Assembly: GCA_027605045.1 (NCBI GenBank)
Contig: JAQFWX010000090.1
Span: forward strand, 80,139 to 144,138
Source: Phallus indusiatus
Taxonomy: Eukaryota > Basidiomycota > Agaricomycetes > Phallales > Phallaceae
Direction of reading: 5' to 3'
Length of the DNA: 64,000 nucleotides
The position numbers and the translations under genes are program-made. The notes under the pieces were generated by a model, which ran no database searches, had not been told where the DNA came from, and was given only the letters and a program-made list of their open reading frames with translations. Shown one piece after another: positions 1 through 14,400 of the stretch (positions within the stretch are counted from its first letter, which is position 1; each line of letters starts with the position of its first letter).

Positions 1-678
1 AATGCCGAGATGATCGTGGGGAGTCCGAATGGGAGCACCGCTCTCCCGTCTCCCGGGCCCCTCTCTACATCCTGAGCCATCTCGCGGTATCACCGGCACC
101 AGAACAGGTCTTGTCACTAAGTCTGCTTCCTTCCCCAAGAAACCCTCTTGCTATTGCCGCCAGTATCTCCCTAGAGAACATTCGTCGTGGACATAGCGCA
201 TACTTTATGCTGGTTTCTGACTCTAGGTGAGTTTCAAAAGATTTGATTTTTGTGGAGCGAGTAGTCTCTAATGTTCCTCGAGACCGTCACCTGGTTCATC
301 ATTCGTAGACCTCGGCGGCTGATATATATGATTTATTGCTGTAGGGTTTCTCATTTTAGAGGTTTTTTTTGGTCCTAGAAACGGCAACATGTTATTGCGC
401 ACCTCTTGTGTTTGAATATAAACGAGAGGCTCTGAAGTCTGGAGGGTGCGGCCCGGGGCTCTGAATTAGAATTGCGAGACTCTAGACGTTGGTCTTCACC
501 GAAATATAGGGAAGCAAGGATGGCTTGAGGATTAAATATTAAGGTTTGAATCCGCCTCAAGGCGCGCTCGGGTTCAATCAGGCTTTCGCTTCACAATGAC
601 TCGGATGACAGGTGCCTCAAGGACTCAGTACTTACTCATCTGTTTGCCCCGTAACTTATTTTCTAACGGTATTCTCTC
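1..678. other. Upstream flank of NLR1, no gene seen
   Basis: No convincing coding region is visible. The short open frames have no recognisable motifs or splice structure. The 3' end of this stretch must hold the promoter and 5' leader of NLR1, whose proposed ATG is at 679, but I see no clear TATA element. Confidence 0.4.
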
Positions 679-3530
679 ATGGTTGTTTCGACGCAAGGCA
701 TAAAAATTTTTGGTAACTTCACTTGATGATTCAAGTTTTCCCGCTCATCTCATCCGGGACTTTTCTGATTAAAGATATTCACTTGCTTAATCCTCCGATC
801 TCATGGAAAGGAGATCCCAAGCTCGAAATAAAGATCAAGTTTATCACCAAGGGGGCAACCGACACGCAAAGCGCATTTGGGATAGGCGACGAGGGCAACA
901 ATAGCATGGCCTGGGAAGGGCCCTTCATTTTGTATGTCAGGTATCAAAATCTCCAATTTTTTTTATCTTACATCCACGAATAGTACCGGCGATATTACCG
1001 ACGACGCTATTCTGATGTTTAGGGTCCGGTGGAAGCGAGTCATAAAAAAGAGTATTACAGTTGTCTCGTGCGAATACCGGGTCATTGACCTCCTCGAAAA
1101 ACAAGGCGATTCTGGTCAGTTCATATTGCTGGTAATGCTGTCGTTAGTCTTAGATTCATATGATTTCAGGTCCATGCAAATTGGACGTCGCAGGAGGAGA
1201 ATGTGAATTGACACTGAACATTCAAAAATTATCTGAGCTTGACGTCGTTTCGGAATTGGTTAAACACGCACCAGCAGGGTTGGGAAGCCTATGGAACCTA
1301 AATGTGCCAGCTCAGGTTGCTACTGTTATCGATTCCGGGGAGAAAATCTACAATGATAACGTGAAGACTTGGGTGTCATTTATTGACACATTCCATACTT
1401 TTATGAAAGTGATGGATCGTATTTCTGAGGTAGTTTCATCATCATCATATGTACCTTCATTTATTTTTAAAATTTTTTTCCAGATAAGCGTATATGTTCA
1501 GGTAGCATGGGGTGTTCTATCTATTATTCCGAAGGTAAAGCACACACACATTTTTTCTTTTAGACATATATGGATTGATTTTTAAGACTATTATTGCGAA
1601 AAAAAACTGTGATGACAAAGTCAAAGAGCTATGCGAAAAATTAAAGGACATTTACGAATACATTATAGATGGGGAACGGCTTCACGAGCTTGCTGAGACC
1701 CAGTCTAGAGACAGGCCTGCAACCCACTGGTCTACCATTCTCTCCACGCTGGTTCAACAAACCATTGAATGCGCATACTTTCTCAGAGCGTACGGTATGG
1801 AAAATACAGGTTGTATCTTTCTCGAGGTCATCTGATTGTGCAGTCAGGTTTGACGTAAGTTTTAGTCAAAAACATAGTGAAGGTAATCGGCTGGGATACG
1901 AAAGTCAAGGTTCAAGCTTTCATCGACAAACTCGACCACCTCATGAAGGTGATGACGGATTCGGTCATCCTTGAAACAGGAATTGTAACACTTCGTATAT
2001 CTGGGGAAATCACTGAACATCGTATGTGAATCATCACAGTTATATTTATTATCGATCTATGACCTTGTTCTATCAGGTGAACTTACATTACTCGGAGAAA
2101 TGCCCTACGATTCTGGTGCCGGGTATTATCCAAATAAAGAATGCTTCCCGGGTACCCGACAAAGGCTGATCGATGACATATTCGAATGGGCCAATACCGA
2201 CTCAGCGACGCAAATACTTGTGCTTAATGGACAAGCGGGAATAGGAAAGTCCGCAATAGCGCATACCATCGCTAAGATGCTCAAACAACACAATCGACTT
2301 GGGTCCATGTTCTGTTTCAACCGAAGCTATGCTGGCATGCGCGATCGTCTCTTTAGCACTATATCCCGTAACCTGGCTGACGGCGACGTCATGTGGCGGA
2401 AAGGATTGATAAAAGTTATTGGAAACGATTCTGATGTCCGGAAGAAGGAGGATGTCAGAACTCAATTTAACGAACTTATTATCAGACCTTCCCAAAACAT
2501 GGCAACCGATATTGGACCCATAGTTATTGTCGTGGATGCGATAGACGAAAGTGGAAACCGTGAAGAACGCAGGGAAGTCCTGGAAATTCTTTTCAATGAA
2601 TGGACCAAACTTCCGAAGAATTATCGCATGTTTGTTACCACTCGTCCCGAACAAGACATTGAAAATCAATGTAAAAGATTCAATATCCCACGTAAACGGA
2701 TGGCTGATATTGATACAGAGGAAGCATGTCGCGATATTGAAGCGTTTGTGTCCAATCGTCTGGATTCAATATCCTCAACTCTGGACAGCATAGATGCAAA
2801 TTGGCGCAACATACTAGCCAAACACGCGGAAGGTCTTTTCCAATGGGCGCAGACAGCCTGCCGGTTCATAGATACCACCAGAAACTCACAACTCATAAAG
2901 AAGAATTGGAAAGCCTGTATCTCAAACTCGTCTTCATCATTATATGGACTGTATCGTCAAATCCTCTCAAACCAGTCGGAAGCCGAGGACGATGACTTTA
3001 TTGAAGACTTCAAGACAATTGTAGGCGCGATTATAACTGCGCAAGAACCCCTGTCAATTAATGCGCTACAAAATATGCTCAGCGATATTGAAGATATTGA
3101 ATCAATTCTCACCCCCTTCGGTTCTTTTTTCGATGGTGTCCATGATCCGTCGACCCCCGTTCGGCCTGTTCACACCTCTTTATTCGATTTTTTCAACACC
3201 GAAGACAAAAACGAGTATTACATCGACATGTCAGACCAAAGCCGAATATCGCTCGATTTCTACAAGTGATGGACCGGACGCTCTGCTTCAATATCTGTCA
3301 GCTCAAGACATCACCTGCGCAATGAAGAGGTGCCCGATTTCAATGCACGTGCCGAGAAAGCCATCCTGTTCCACTTTCATGTCGTTTTTGGGCCTTGTAT
3401 CTAGAAATCCGGAGATTGATGGACAACACCTTGGAAGCGAATTGCCCATGCGCTTTTTTGCTGATTCGGCTTAGAGCACAGCATACTCGAAGCGTACTGG
3501 TATATCGCGTGTTCAATGTTCCTTGCACGT
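679..3530 (+). pseudogene. NLR1: truncated C2-like/NACHT protein, WD40 part lost
   Basis: This is a paralogue of NLR2 and NLR3. Proposed exons are 679-712, 775-931, 984-1114, 1170-1429, 1484-1534, 1587-1809, 1866-2021 and 2077-3269. All phases agree and they encode about 734 residues. Order: MVVSTQGIKI start, C2-like domain (key piece AWEGPFIL), helical region, then NACHT with P-loop GQAGIGKSA near residue 390 and Walker B IVIVVDAIDESG. Compared with NLR2 (CTC AAG GTG ATG), one G is missing after 3266, which makes an immediate TGA at 3267. Downstream, 3270-3530 still matches NLR2 (CFNICQL, then EKAI, then SCRFW) but through further small deletions. No WD40 sequence follows. Everything before the TGA is open, so a short C2-NACHT protein could still be made. 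I infer a recent pseudogene or a truncated receptor, and the sequence cannot separate the two. Confidence 0.8.
3267..3530 (+). other. Frameshifted remnant of NLR1 beyond the stop
   Basis: This stretch aligns with NLR2 around 11620-11800 but only across changes of frame. The first missing base is at 3266/3267, a second lies near 3310 (ACATCACCTG against ACATCACACCTG), and a larger deletion follows the SCRFW motif. The similarity fades by about 3530. It is the leftover of the winged-helix/post-NACHT region that links to WD40 in the intact copies. Confidence 0.7.
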
Positions 3531-6500
3531 GTTCGTCTCAATGATATTCATTTGTCCCTAGACCGTTTTCCAACATCGTATACGAAACTATATACATTCA
3601 TGCAAAGTGCCTCAATATTCGCTCGAGTTGCTAATGAATAGCTACGTGTCTTTTTTCTGGATGAGACACATGGTGCTCTTGGCGGTTTGGTTCAAGACCT
3701 CGACGCACATCCACGTCGCGCTATCATTCCTACCAATATTCCTCGTATGAATGGCTGTTACATACTCCTCGGAACCGCAGAGCCTAACCTGTCCCACCCC
3801 AGCTTACGCTGTTGACTGTTTTCTGTTTTACCCTGATCTCAATAAGAACGGATGAATGAATACGATCGTAACATCAACAAAACCGGCAGAGACACTACGC
3901 TTGCATATCCTCTCTGTCGATCATTTTCATTATGTCCCACCTCAAACCGAAACTTTTCTGGCCTCCGAACCACACTATCACTCTGTCTCAATTTGGAAAA
4001 CGTAAGCTTCGTCGAATATCTTCCCAGTGATGACTTTACAACGATATCTGCTGGAAACATTATTGGTCGCTACCCTTTATCTTTTGCAACAGATAGTTCA
4101 AGAGACAGACGTGTTCTTTCCTTCATACCGACATCATTTCTCCTGTATATCGTTTTCTGACTGTGCGCCTCACCGTCGGCGTGGTTACTTCAAGGAGTCA
4201 GTGTAATGTGGATCGAAGAAGACAAGACTTATCTCGTACCTCGAAGGCCAGACCGAAGCAATATGGATAATATGCAGATGATCCAAAGCTTTTGTTGGCG
4301 CGGAATCGGTAAGCAACAATAGACGGAGGACAATCGCCATCACATTAGAAGAGTGTCTGATGTTTGCTGAACCTGATCTCAAGCTTTGAAGCGCAACGGT
4401 ATACCATAAGTCCGTTTTTCTCCCGTATCAGAATTTATATTTGGGTTTCGAAGATGTCGCTGCACAACAGAACATACATAACATACATGTAAAACACGTC
4501 CAGGAGTCGGCGCTTCTGCATTCGGTTTTCTTAGATTTGCATGTACATGAAAAAAAGATCGAGTTGTAAAGGGTCACAAAACGAGTCAAAATTTATGTCA
4601 ATAGAATAGAAAAAATATCATTAGGAAAGGTTTCCGGGATTGTTGGAGTGAGATATGTATGAGTTGGAGCGTCTCCCCGTAAGTCGTCCATGAATTTGTA
4701 CCTGAATACATTGATCGAGGCTTTGAAATGGTTCTTGCGTGATGGTGTGGTGAATCTTTGGGCAATCAACCGACCAACAGTAACACTTATCCATGAAGCC
4801 GTGTTTGCGCGGTTATTTCAAGGTTTTGCGAATCATGGGCTACACGAACCCTATCGAAAGGATCATGCGGTTTATGTGCGGAAACGGTGCTATAGCTGGA
4901 GAGGCCCAATTAGAGACCCAACTGCTTTTGAAGGCGGCAAAAACCAGGTCCTTGCTTAGTGTATAGGAGATCTAGAATCCATCGGTGGGGGCGACGATCA
5001 AAGCGGGGCGGAACGTCCGTTAACAATGCGTCGGGCCAACGTGCTGGTTGCAGAAGAATCTTCAATAGACCAAGGTCGTGGTGGAAGACACAGGAGACAC
5101 GGGATCAGCTCGCCTGACACTATGTACCACTTCTATCAAGACCCGCATCGGCACCAGTACGAATGTGGGCGGCACTCAGCCTCCTCAAAGCTTCTAATCC
5201 GTTTTCCAAGAACTCTCGAGGAAAAGTGACGCCCTAGGCCACTGGAACCGTCGCTGAATCATTTTTAATACTGGTGGAAGCCTTAATCGGCTGGGCGGCT
5301 TTGTCAATAGTGGCTGATGATATTGTACTGAGTATGGTGATTGGTATTGTGTGGAGTTAACACGGTGGTAATACTGTTTAGTCTCAACGGCGAGGGAGGA
5401 TGAGCGGAACTAGCGCTTTGGAAGGCAGTTTTAGCACCCTACGCCGTTGAAAAGGCTATGGCTTCTTCAACTAGGTCGAACCCGTTGAACGTGGTGACCG
5501 ACTTAGCGATCGTTACGGTTCTCCAGTGGATTTCTCGCTGCTAGAGGATGACGCTCTGCCAGCTATGCACAGTAGTCATGTTTGGAAGAAGAGATTTGAG
5601 CGGTACAAAGGCTGGGTTGCCGCCCATTTGAGTGTATTTGTTGAGAATCTGCTTGAAACCGGCGCTATGCCGGGAATACAGAGTGTTGTATTTATAACGT
5701 TGGTATGGGGAAATGATGAAAGAGATATAAGCGAGGTTTGTGGGCATCCAAGCAACAGAAATGGGTTATTACTTGTTGTTGCGGCACGTTCATACACCCG
5801 CCTGGGTCAACGCCTTGAGGTGATCTACCGTGTTGCGCCACCGGGCGCAAGTTATCTTTTTAAGGTTACGATTGACAATAATAGTTTGCCTAGTAAAATG
5901 TGAATTAACATCCTCGTGTATATAGACACAATTTCGTTTACCTCAGGATCGTCCCTTGAAAAGACGAATTAGCTTCATGATGGTAGCCGTTTTACATGCC
6001 GTCACGAGGGAATTGGCCTGAGATTTCATAGGAAAGATGAAAAGAGCATTCAATAGAATTTTGCAGCATAAGTTCGCGCTCATTCAGCAAATCTCTAATT
6101 CGCGTCTGTCCATCCATCATGTGCTTGTCTGATGTTAAGTATCTGCGTTATCGCATTAGTAATCTCTTTTTGTGTTACAATCGGCAAGGACAACTTACTG
6201 ATGAGAAAGTAAGGGACTCTAAGCGGAAGAGTCAGCGAAACGGCGAATGCTTATAGAGTATGTATCATCAGATGAATGGGATGGGAAGAACAAGGAGGAA
6301 CCCAAGCCTAGCACTCAAACCGAAACACCATCAGACCAAGTCACCGGATTGAGAATAGTGCATAATTGTGTCGATACACAATCGCCCAAGCTCCGATACG
6401 AAAACTTGTGAAGGTAGAAGCCCGGCGCGAGTAAAGATGAGGATGTGGTTTAGCAATCCATCAATATTGCATCAATGTTCACCAGGCAACGTGTAAAATG

Positions 6501-8451
6501 AATGATATGCGTGGCACATTATAGCGGGCGGACTTTTTACAACTCGCAAGACCCCATTGGTGCATAATCGAGAGGGGCCCCACTGTAATATGGGGTAGAA
6601 CACCGCGGTTGGTGATCGTGTCACTATGAATATGAAACCAGGTGCTCAGCTGCATTTTCTACCCTCTCGAGGACGCTAATTCTGCAGCTGAGGAAGGGAA
6701 CCCTACGGTCGTTGCGTAGACCATCGTATGTTTCGCTGGCTAGGCCGAAACAGAACCATTGTGATTGAGATCATTGGTGTTCGCTTCTCAGTGTCCCATA
6801 GCTGCAGAATGATGCTGGGCCAGCTATCGTAGAGACGTGGTCCCATCACAGAAGAATCTGAGTCATTGTTCGCTTGGAGCATGCGATGACGCTGGTGCTA
6901 TCGCAGTAAAGCCTGAGAACGGTGGACACGATGGCCGTGGACGGAGTTTGGACGGAGTCGGACTGATGTGACCGGGAAACCCCATTGACCTGAGTAAACT
7001 CTTATTCAATTTGTATTCCCTTCTATTCCTCGTGTTTGTTGTGAATCTGATTTTTCAGCAAATGGAAAAGGACCTCGAAATTTCGTTCGCAAGATATTGA
7101 AAGTTTCTACGTTGGTTTCGAAACAACGCAATTTATCGCGCTCTTAACTCTGTGATTTCGTAGAAGACCATTTGGAGACGTGTCCTCTTGCGTAATTATA
7201 TGTAAGAAATCCCCCAAGAGGCCATACTTTTGCAAACTTCTCTAGGCGGCAATGATAATGTACAACAACCTCGTGCAAGTCATCTCAGGCGGTTGGGTCC
7301 GCTAGCGATATCGATAAACCATCTTAGTTTGTTTACCCGAATCCCAGGTCTTCGACGCTCAAGCAACTTCTCATCCGCTCTTGTGCTTGTGATAATATCA
7401 ATTTTTTTGGATTTATTGATTTATTGCCAGCGCTGAGAGAGTACAAGGTTTGGCTGGTTTATGGCAACTCAAAGGATAAAGGTTTACCTGTGCGCGTTAC
7501 CCTTTTTCTCGGCTTCCTTTCAAAAATAACAAATTTAATTACACAGAGCTTTTGAATCAAATACATCTTTTTTGAAAGATTCTCGTACTATCGAATTCCC
7601 AGTCGCGTGTGGAGTTTGAATGAACCTCAATCAGCTCTATTTTTACATCATCTTCACGCTCTTATTGTCTGGCTCCTCGAGGCTAATTCGAACGATGATA
7701 CTCTTCGGCTTTTGGCTGGTCGGGGGGAATGTCAGCTGTGTCTAGTTCAGCTCACGTTAGACTTGTATTTAAAATAACATCGAAAGAACGACGTGAGATG
7801 TTCAAGTTTTATAATTCCATCTCTCGAAGGACAAACGTGTTACCTTCGTCGCGAAAACTAGAATGGGAGCTGCGTTATAAACTGGTCAATATTCCTCAAG
7901 TAAGCTAAACGCAATGCATGCGGACCAGCATTCAAGAATCAACACACCTTTCGACATATATTGCTACTCTCCATGCGACTCCGGTACAGCGTGTCAGCGC
8001 CCATGTTGAGATGAAGGTTCGGGATCTATGATAATGCGTACGTGGATGACTCCATTCTCACAACATCTTCCGCCAACACCGTATGTTGTTGACTTTCAAC
8101 ACCCTCCTTGTCCAGTCCGCTTACGAATGCATAATTTTCATTCAAGTTTAAAGTAACTTTTTGGTGATTCGCCGTCGGTGCCTATTAGTGCCTTGCCGAA
8201 TTACACAGGTTCGGCGACCAGAACGTTTTCCCATCAGCACAACTGAAATTGACGTCTATTGGCTTTGAAATTAGATCAATAAAGACCAGATTAATAAGGC
8301 AATGCAACATCAAAGTTAGAAGCATGAAATGAGGTTATAAAGGTTCATACCTTCTTTGTTTCCTTCCCATAGGTGAACCTGCACGAAATAACACTGTACG
8401 TAATGTCCTGTAGCGTATATTTCACTTCAATGCCTGATTTTGTTAGACCTG
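3531..8451. other. About 4.9 kb without a supported gene
   Basis: Open frames here are short (largest about 125 codons at 5526-5903) and show no motif I recognise, no consistent intron pattern and no resemblance to the NLR family. I cannot name any element. It may contain decayed transposon or gene sequence, but I see no terminal repeats or reverse-transcriptase or transposase motifs. Confidence 0.4.
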
Positions 8452-11400
8452 ATGGACCAAGTTAATCCCTGGTGGCTCTCTGCCAGGGCTAGTCATCGAC
8501 ACGAACTTCCCACACCCGAGGGCCTGACAGTGCATCAGGAGGATTGCGAGTTATTCCAACAAGATCATGAGTTGTATCATCCGCGTGGTTATGTAGCCGA
8601 AAGCCATGACTATAGGCAGAAACGTCGTCGTTTGGATGCAGGTGATCATGGAATTGACCATACATCTGCAACTTGGAATCCGAGTTCGAACAGTTCAGCA
8701 GAACCTGTGCCAGTGAGTACTTCCATCCGATGTAGATTGTTACATTGTACAAATCGATTGTTTCAAAATCAGGGTGATGCTAATATGGAGGAAGATGACG
8801 CGATTCAGAGAGCGACGGATGAGCTAGTCTTGCCGCTTGTGCGCTTGAGCTCGCAGCCTTCAAACGACGAATCTGTCCGTCCTCTCACTGTTTGTCATAT
8901 GGCATATTGTACTCAAAAAATACTTAGAATTGTGCCTTGACTGGACAAAACAGCAATCTTCTCCCAAACACTGGCGTGAAAGTTGTTTCTACCGACGGTA
9001 TAAAAATATCTGGTAAGTCTATTAAAAATTTCTTGTTCAGAGACTCGGTTTATCTCATTCGGGAATCCTATGAATAAAGATGTTTGCCTGCTTAATGCTC
9101 CGTTGAAAAACAGTCCGAATTTCAAGAATCCGAATTTCGAGATAATGATTAAATGTGGCATCAAAGACGATAGAAAGGCTCCAAACAGTGCAGATTGGAA
9201 AGGGAATGAAAATCGCATAATCTGGAACGAATCTTTTATTTTGTATGTTAGAGATTATAATCTTCTCAGGTTGTATATTTTACGTCGCAATTCAGTGCCG
9301 GAGATATTATTGACGAGACTATCTTGACTTTTACTGTGCGGCGTACTAAACAATTGTTGAACGATATAACAGTTGGCACATGGAAATGCCAGGCCATTGA
9401 TCTGTTGGAGATGCAAAGCAATTTCGGTTAGTTATGTTACTACAAGCTTCGTCGTTGGTCAAGTATTTATGTTACTGTTGCAGGCTCATGCAGTTTAGAT
9501 GTCTCTGGAGAATGTCAATTAACATTTAAAATCGAAAAGATATCTGGACTTAATGTTGTTTCTGAAGTGGTAGAACAAGCATCAGCAGGGTTGGGAAGCC
9601 TGCCGAATCTAGAAGTCCCAGCCAAGACTGCCAACTTTATTGATGATAATGAGGCAACCTGGACATCGTTCCTCGACACATTTCAAATTTTTATGAAAGT
9701 AATGGATAATGTTTCAGAGGTAAGCTCATTAGCTAGCACACACTTATTTTTCTCAGAAAGCTTTTTTAGATAAACATATATGCGCAAACAGTGTGGAATA
9801 TTCTGTCTGTCATTCCGAAGGTAACCGCACTCTTTTTCTTCCAGGCATGCCGAGCTATATATAATGATTTGTAAGACTATTCTATCAAAAAAAGACCGCG
9901 ACGACAAAATCAGACAGTTATGTGAAAATCTAAAGGACATTTACGAATATATTACGGACGCGGAAAGGTTTTGCGGACTTACTACGTCCCAGTCTACAAA
10001 CCAATACACGAACCGCTCTATGGCTCGCTGGTCCACAATGCTTTTCACGCTGGTTCAGCAAACCCTTGAATGCGCGCATTTTATCAAGGTGTACGGTACG
10101 GAAAGTATAGGTTGTGTCCTTCTCAAGATCATGTAGTTGTGCAATTGATTCTGACGTTGAAATTTCAGCCAGAAACATAATCAAGGCGATCGGCGGAAGC
10201 GTGGATGCCAAGATTCAAGCTTTCAGCGACAAACTCGACCACCTCATGAAGGTGATGACGGATTCGGTCAGCCTTGAAGTGGGCATTATAACTCTTCGTG
10301 CATCTGGGGCAATCACTGGACTAAGTACGTGAATCGTCGAGATTACGTTATTAACGATCCATGACCTTGTTCCACAAGCTGAACTTACATTGCTCGGGGA
10401 ACTGCCCTACGATTCTCGCGCCGGGTACTTCCCAGATAAAGAATGTTTAGCGGGCACTCGGCAAAGGCTAATCAAGGAGATATTCGAATGGGCCAATAAC
10501 GACTCATCGACGCAAATACTTGTGCTTAGTGGACAAGCAGGAATAGGAAAGTCCGCAATAGCACACACCATCGCTAGAATGCTCAAAGAACAGAATCGAC
10601 TTGGATCCATGTTCTGTTTCAGCCAAGGCTACGTTGGGCAGCGCAACCGTCTCTTTAGCACTATATCCCGCGACCTGGCTGACGGCGATATCATGTGGCA
10701 AAGCGGATTAGTGAAGGTTATTAGCAAGAACTCAGCAGTTCGGAAGAAGGAGGATGTCAGAACGCAATTTAACGAACTTATTATTAAGCCTTCCCAAAAA
10801 ATGCCCAATATTGGACCTGTAGTTATCGTTGTGGATGCGTTGGATGAAAGTGGAAACCGTGAAGAACGCAGGGAAATTGTGAAAATTCTCCTCGATGAAT
10901 GGACCAGACTTCCGAAGAATTATCGTATGATTGTTACTACTCGCCCGGAACAAGACATCGAGGGCCAATGCCAAAAATACAAGATTCCATGTAAACAGAT
11001 GGGCGATATTGACATGGAGGAAACACGTCACGATATTGAAGCCTATGTCTCGAAGTGTCTAGATTCAATATCGTCAATTCTAGACAAGATTGACAAAGAC
11101 TGGCGTAGTGTATTAGCAACACACGCGCAAGGTCTTTTTCAATGGGCTCAGACAGCTTGTCGGTTCATTGATACTGCCGTCACACGTCCACAAATCATAA
11201 GGGAGAATTGGAAAACTTGTGTGGTACACTCTTCTTCATCACTATACGAACTATATCATGGGATTATTTCGAATCAACCAGAATCCCGGAATCCTAATTT
11301 TAAAGAACAGTTCAAGACGGTCGTAGGTGCCATTGTAACTGCACAAGTACCTCTCTCAACCTGCGCGCTGCAAAATATATTTGAGGATATTGAAGATATC

Positions 11401-14400
11401 GGGTCGATACTCAAACCGTTCGGCTCATTCTTTTCTGGCATTGATGGCTCGTCTGAGTCTACTCCAATACTACCACTTCACACCTCATTATTCGATTTTT
11501 TTATGGCCCAGAAAATCTCCGATAAAAAAAATCAACATATCGTCGAAAAAATCAATGAGTACTATATCGACACGTCAAATCAAAGCCGGATGACACTGGG
11601 TTGTCTCAAGGTGATGGATCGAATGCTCTGCTTCAATATTTGTCAGCTGGAGACATCACACCTGCGAAATCGAGCGGTGGCCGATTTCGATATACGTGTC
11701 GAGAAAGCCATCCCGTTGCATCTGTCGTATTCGTGCCGTTTTTGGGGCACTCATCTTCAGTCGTCAGCTCATACCGAGAAACTCGTTAGTGCAATTCGGA
11801 CATTAATGGACGACAAACTATTGTATTATTTTGAAGCGCTCAGTTTGTTAAAAGCAGTTGATCGAGGGTGCATGGCAACGCGAAAAATAGCGGATTGGTG
11901 TCAAGTGGGTGATTCTTCGCTTGTCGCATGTATACATATAAATGGCTAAGCAAGACGGCAATAGGACACTGACGGTGACTTGGCTGCGGATGCAACGGAT
12001 GCATGGAGGTTCGGAGCTGATTTTGGAGGCATAATGATGGAGAGTACTCCGCACCTTTATCTCTCCGCCCTTCCCTTTACTCCTTATGATTCATTTGTGT
12101 CCAGAAGGTATCTTGAAAGGTATTTCGGACTGTTCACGTTCGACATTGGTCAGCCTGTCAGTTCTTCACACACAACTGGTATTACGCAGAGAATTTCATT
12201 TCCTAGAGCTGCCTTTTCCCCGAGAGACACATATATCGCGTTTAGATCTGATAGCGGCGAATTTGTACTATGGAACTATATAACAGGGGAACACCTCGCT
12301 CGTTGGGAGTTTGAACGAGATGTTTCAAATATTGTATATTCCCTTGATGGTGAATCAGTTTATTGTTGTTCTAGGAGTGGTGATATCCTAGTTTGGAATA
12401 TGGAGACCAAGGAAACGAGGATAGAGACATATGAGGAGATAGTTGGTGTGGATAAGGGTCGTTATTGCACCATATCTGCGGACGGGCGATTTATGATCTG
12501 GGAGACACAAAATTACGCAGACGAGAACTCAGCCGAGGACGCATTACTCGTAATCGATCGAGCAAGTCGTCGGATGGTTAAACGCCTCGAAATGGAATAC
12601 GAATTCTCCGCGATTTCTCCTAAAGGAGAATGGATTGCTGTTTATTCCAGAGGCAGTGGTGGCGTGCACATATGGAATACTAGAAATCAAACGCAGCACT
12701 GTGTCATCCCCGGCTATGCTTGGGGAAAACGTACACTTACTGACAACTACATTGCATTGGAACAAGACGACTACCGCACAATAGGGATATGGGATTTACG
12801 GACAATCACTAAACTCACTGAAATCCAACACGAGAAGCACATCTCAAGCTTTTGCCTTTCCCCTGATGATCAATATATCCTTGTTACCTCCGCCGGCATG
12901 TACTCGATTTGGAGCGTGCCTACAGGAGAATTAATCAGTCAATCCTATGAATATGATCACATCCGGTGTTTAGGGTTCTCACATGATTCCAAATCAATTG
13001 CATTGTGCATGGACATCGCCAGTACACTTCTCATTCAACAATGGCATAAATCTATAGAACCGGATCATCCGCGTGGCAACGAAGTTCAGCATGTGTACGA
13101 TGTTTGGCTGCGGGGTTCATATCTCATTCTTCGGTATAAGACGATTCTCGACCAACGCTACCTCCAGATCTCGGATATCACGACAGTAAACTCGGTTATC
13201 TTTGAAGCCGAACTCGAAGGTGACCTCGGACTCGTCAGTGTTTCTCCTGATGAAGAAAACGTGCGTATTGCATACGGCAGTAGCCATGGACTCTGTCTTT
13301 GGGACGACAAAGAAGGCGAAATTATTGTAGATGGATCAGCCCGTTCAATCACCGCACTCGTGTGTTTGGACAGCTATCTTATTTCTGGGCACAAGAAAAC
13401 CATTACAATATGGGATAGCTGTATCCGCAAATTGGTTCGCAGTCTAATAGTAGACTTACCATATGACGTAAAATCACTCCTCCCCGTGCGAGGTACCCGC
13501 TTTGCTGTCATATATTGCAATGGAGTGGAAGTTCGTGATTGCGAATCGGGTGCCAGAGTAGGAGAAACATTTACATTCCAATCGAAATCCCGTCATTCTA
13601 TCTCTGCCAATGAGAGACATGTCATACGCATATCAAAGAACGGCGTCGACATATTGGATCTAACGGGAGCAAGAGTGGGTTCGATTCCATTCTCGGATCG
13701 TGTTTATGGGAGGAAGCTATCCTTCAATGGGAAGTATATGGCATGGATTGATAACGGCGAAGTTAAACTCTTCGACGTGGACACCGAAACCTTGCTCACT
13801 GGTCCATCTTTAAGTCGTCCTTGGGCTAAGCACGTTTGGTTCTCCAATGACTCAACCTGTATTGTAATAGAGTCCAATGAGGATGGTCGGGGGAGCTCCG
13901 AGTACTTAGATATCTGGGACATACAATCCAAGAAAGTGGTCATCAAACCAATTCGATACCCCCTTTCAAAAAATGTACGAGCCCTAGTTTTAAGCAAAAG
14001 GGGTCTCGTACTTTTAATTGGATGGTTTGGGCAATGTTATGTCTGGGACTTAAATACGTATGAGATAATGTCTCCTCTATATAACGCTCCTCCATTGTTC
14101 ACCACCGACGGTCTCGACATCAAGGGGTAAGTTCAGGATCGCTTATATTCAATACGATACCACTGAAAGAGATACTCAGAACACCAGTTTCCAACAAGGA
14201 GACATTGGATTACGCATTAATGGTCTGGAAGAAGGCTTCACTTCACGCCTTTGTTATAATGGATAAAAACGGATGGGTTCTGGGTTTGCAGGGTGAGTTG
14301 TTGTTTTGGGTTCCCCCACAGATGAGACAAGGGTTCTGGTTTTCATGCATGGCGCATACGCCATCTCGGAATGTTACAAAACTTAATTTCACAAACTTTG

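Noticed and set aside
5526..5903. Plus-strand frame of 125 codons
   Set aside because: No motif, splice structure or paralogue; a frame of this size is expected by chance in 5 kb of this composition.
9041..9079. Alternative start of the fourth NLR2 exon at 9041, with a 28-bp intron
   Set aside because: 28 bp is too short. Using the AAG at 9079 gives a 67-bp intron, keeps phase and matches the splice position of NLR1 and NLR3.
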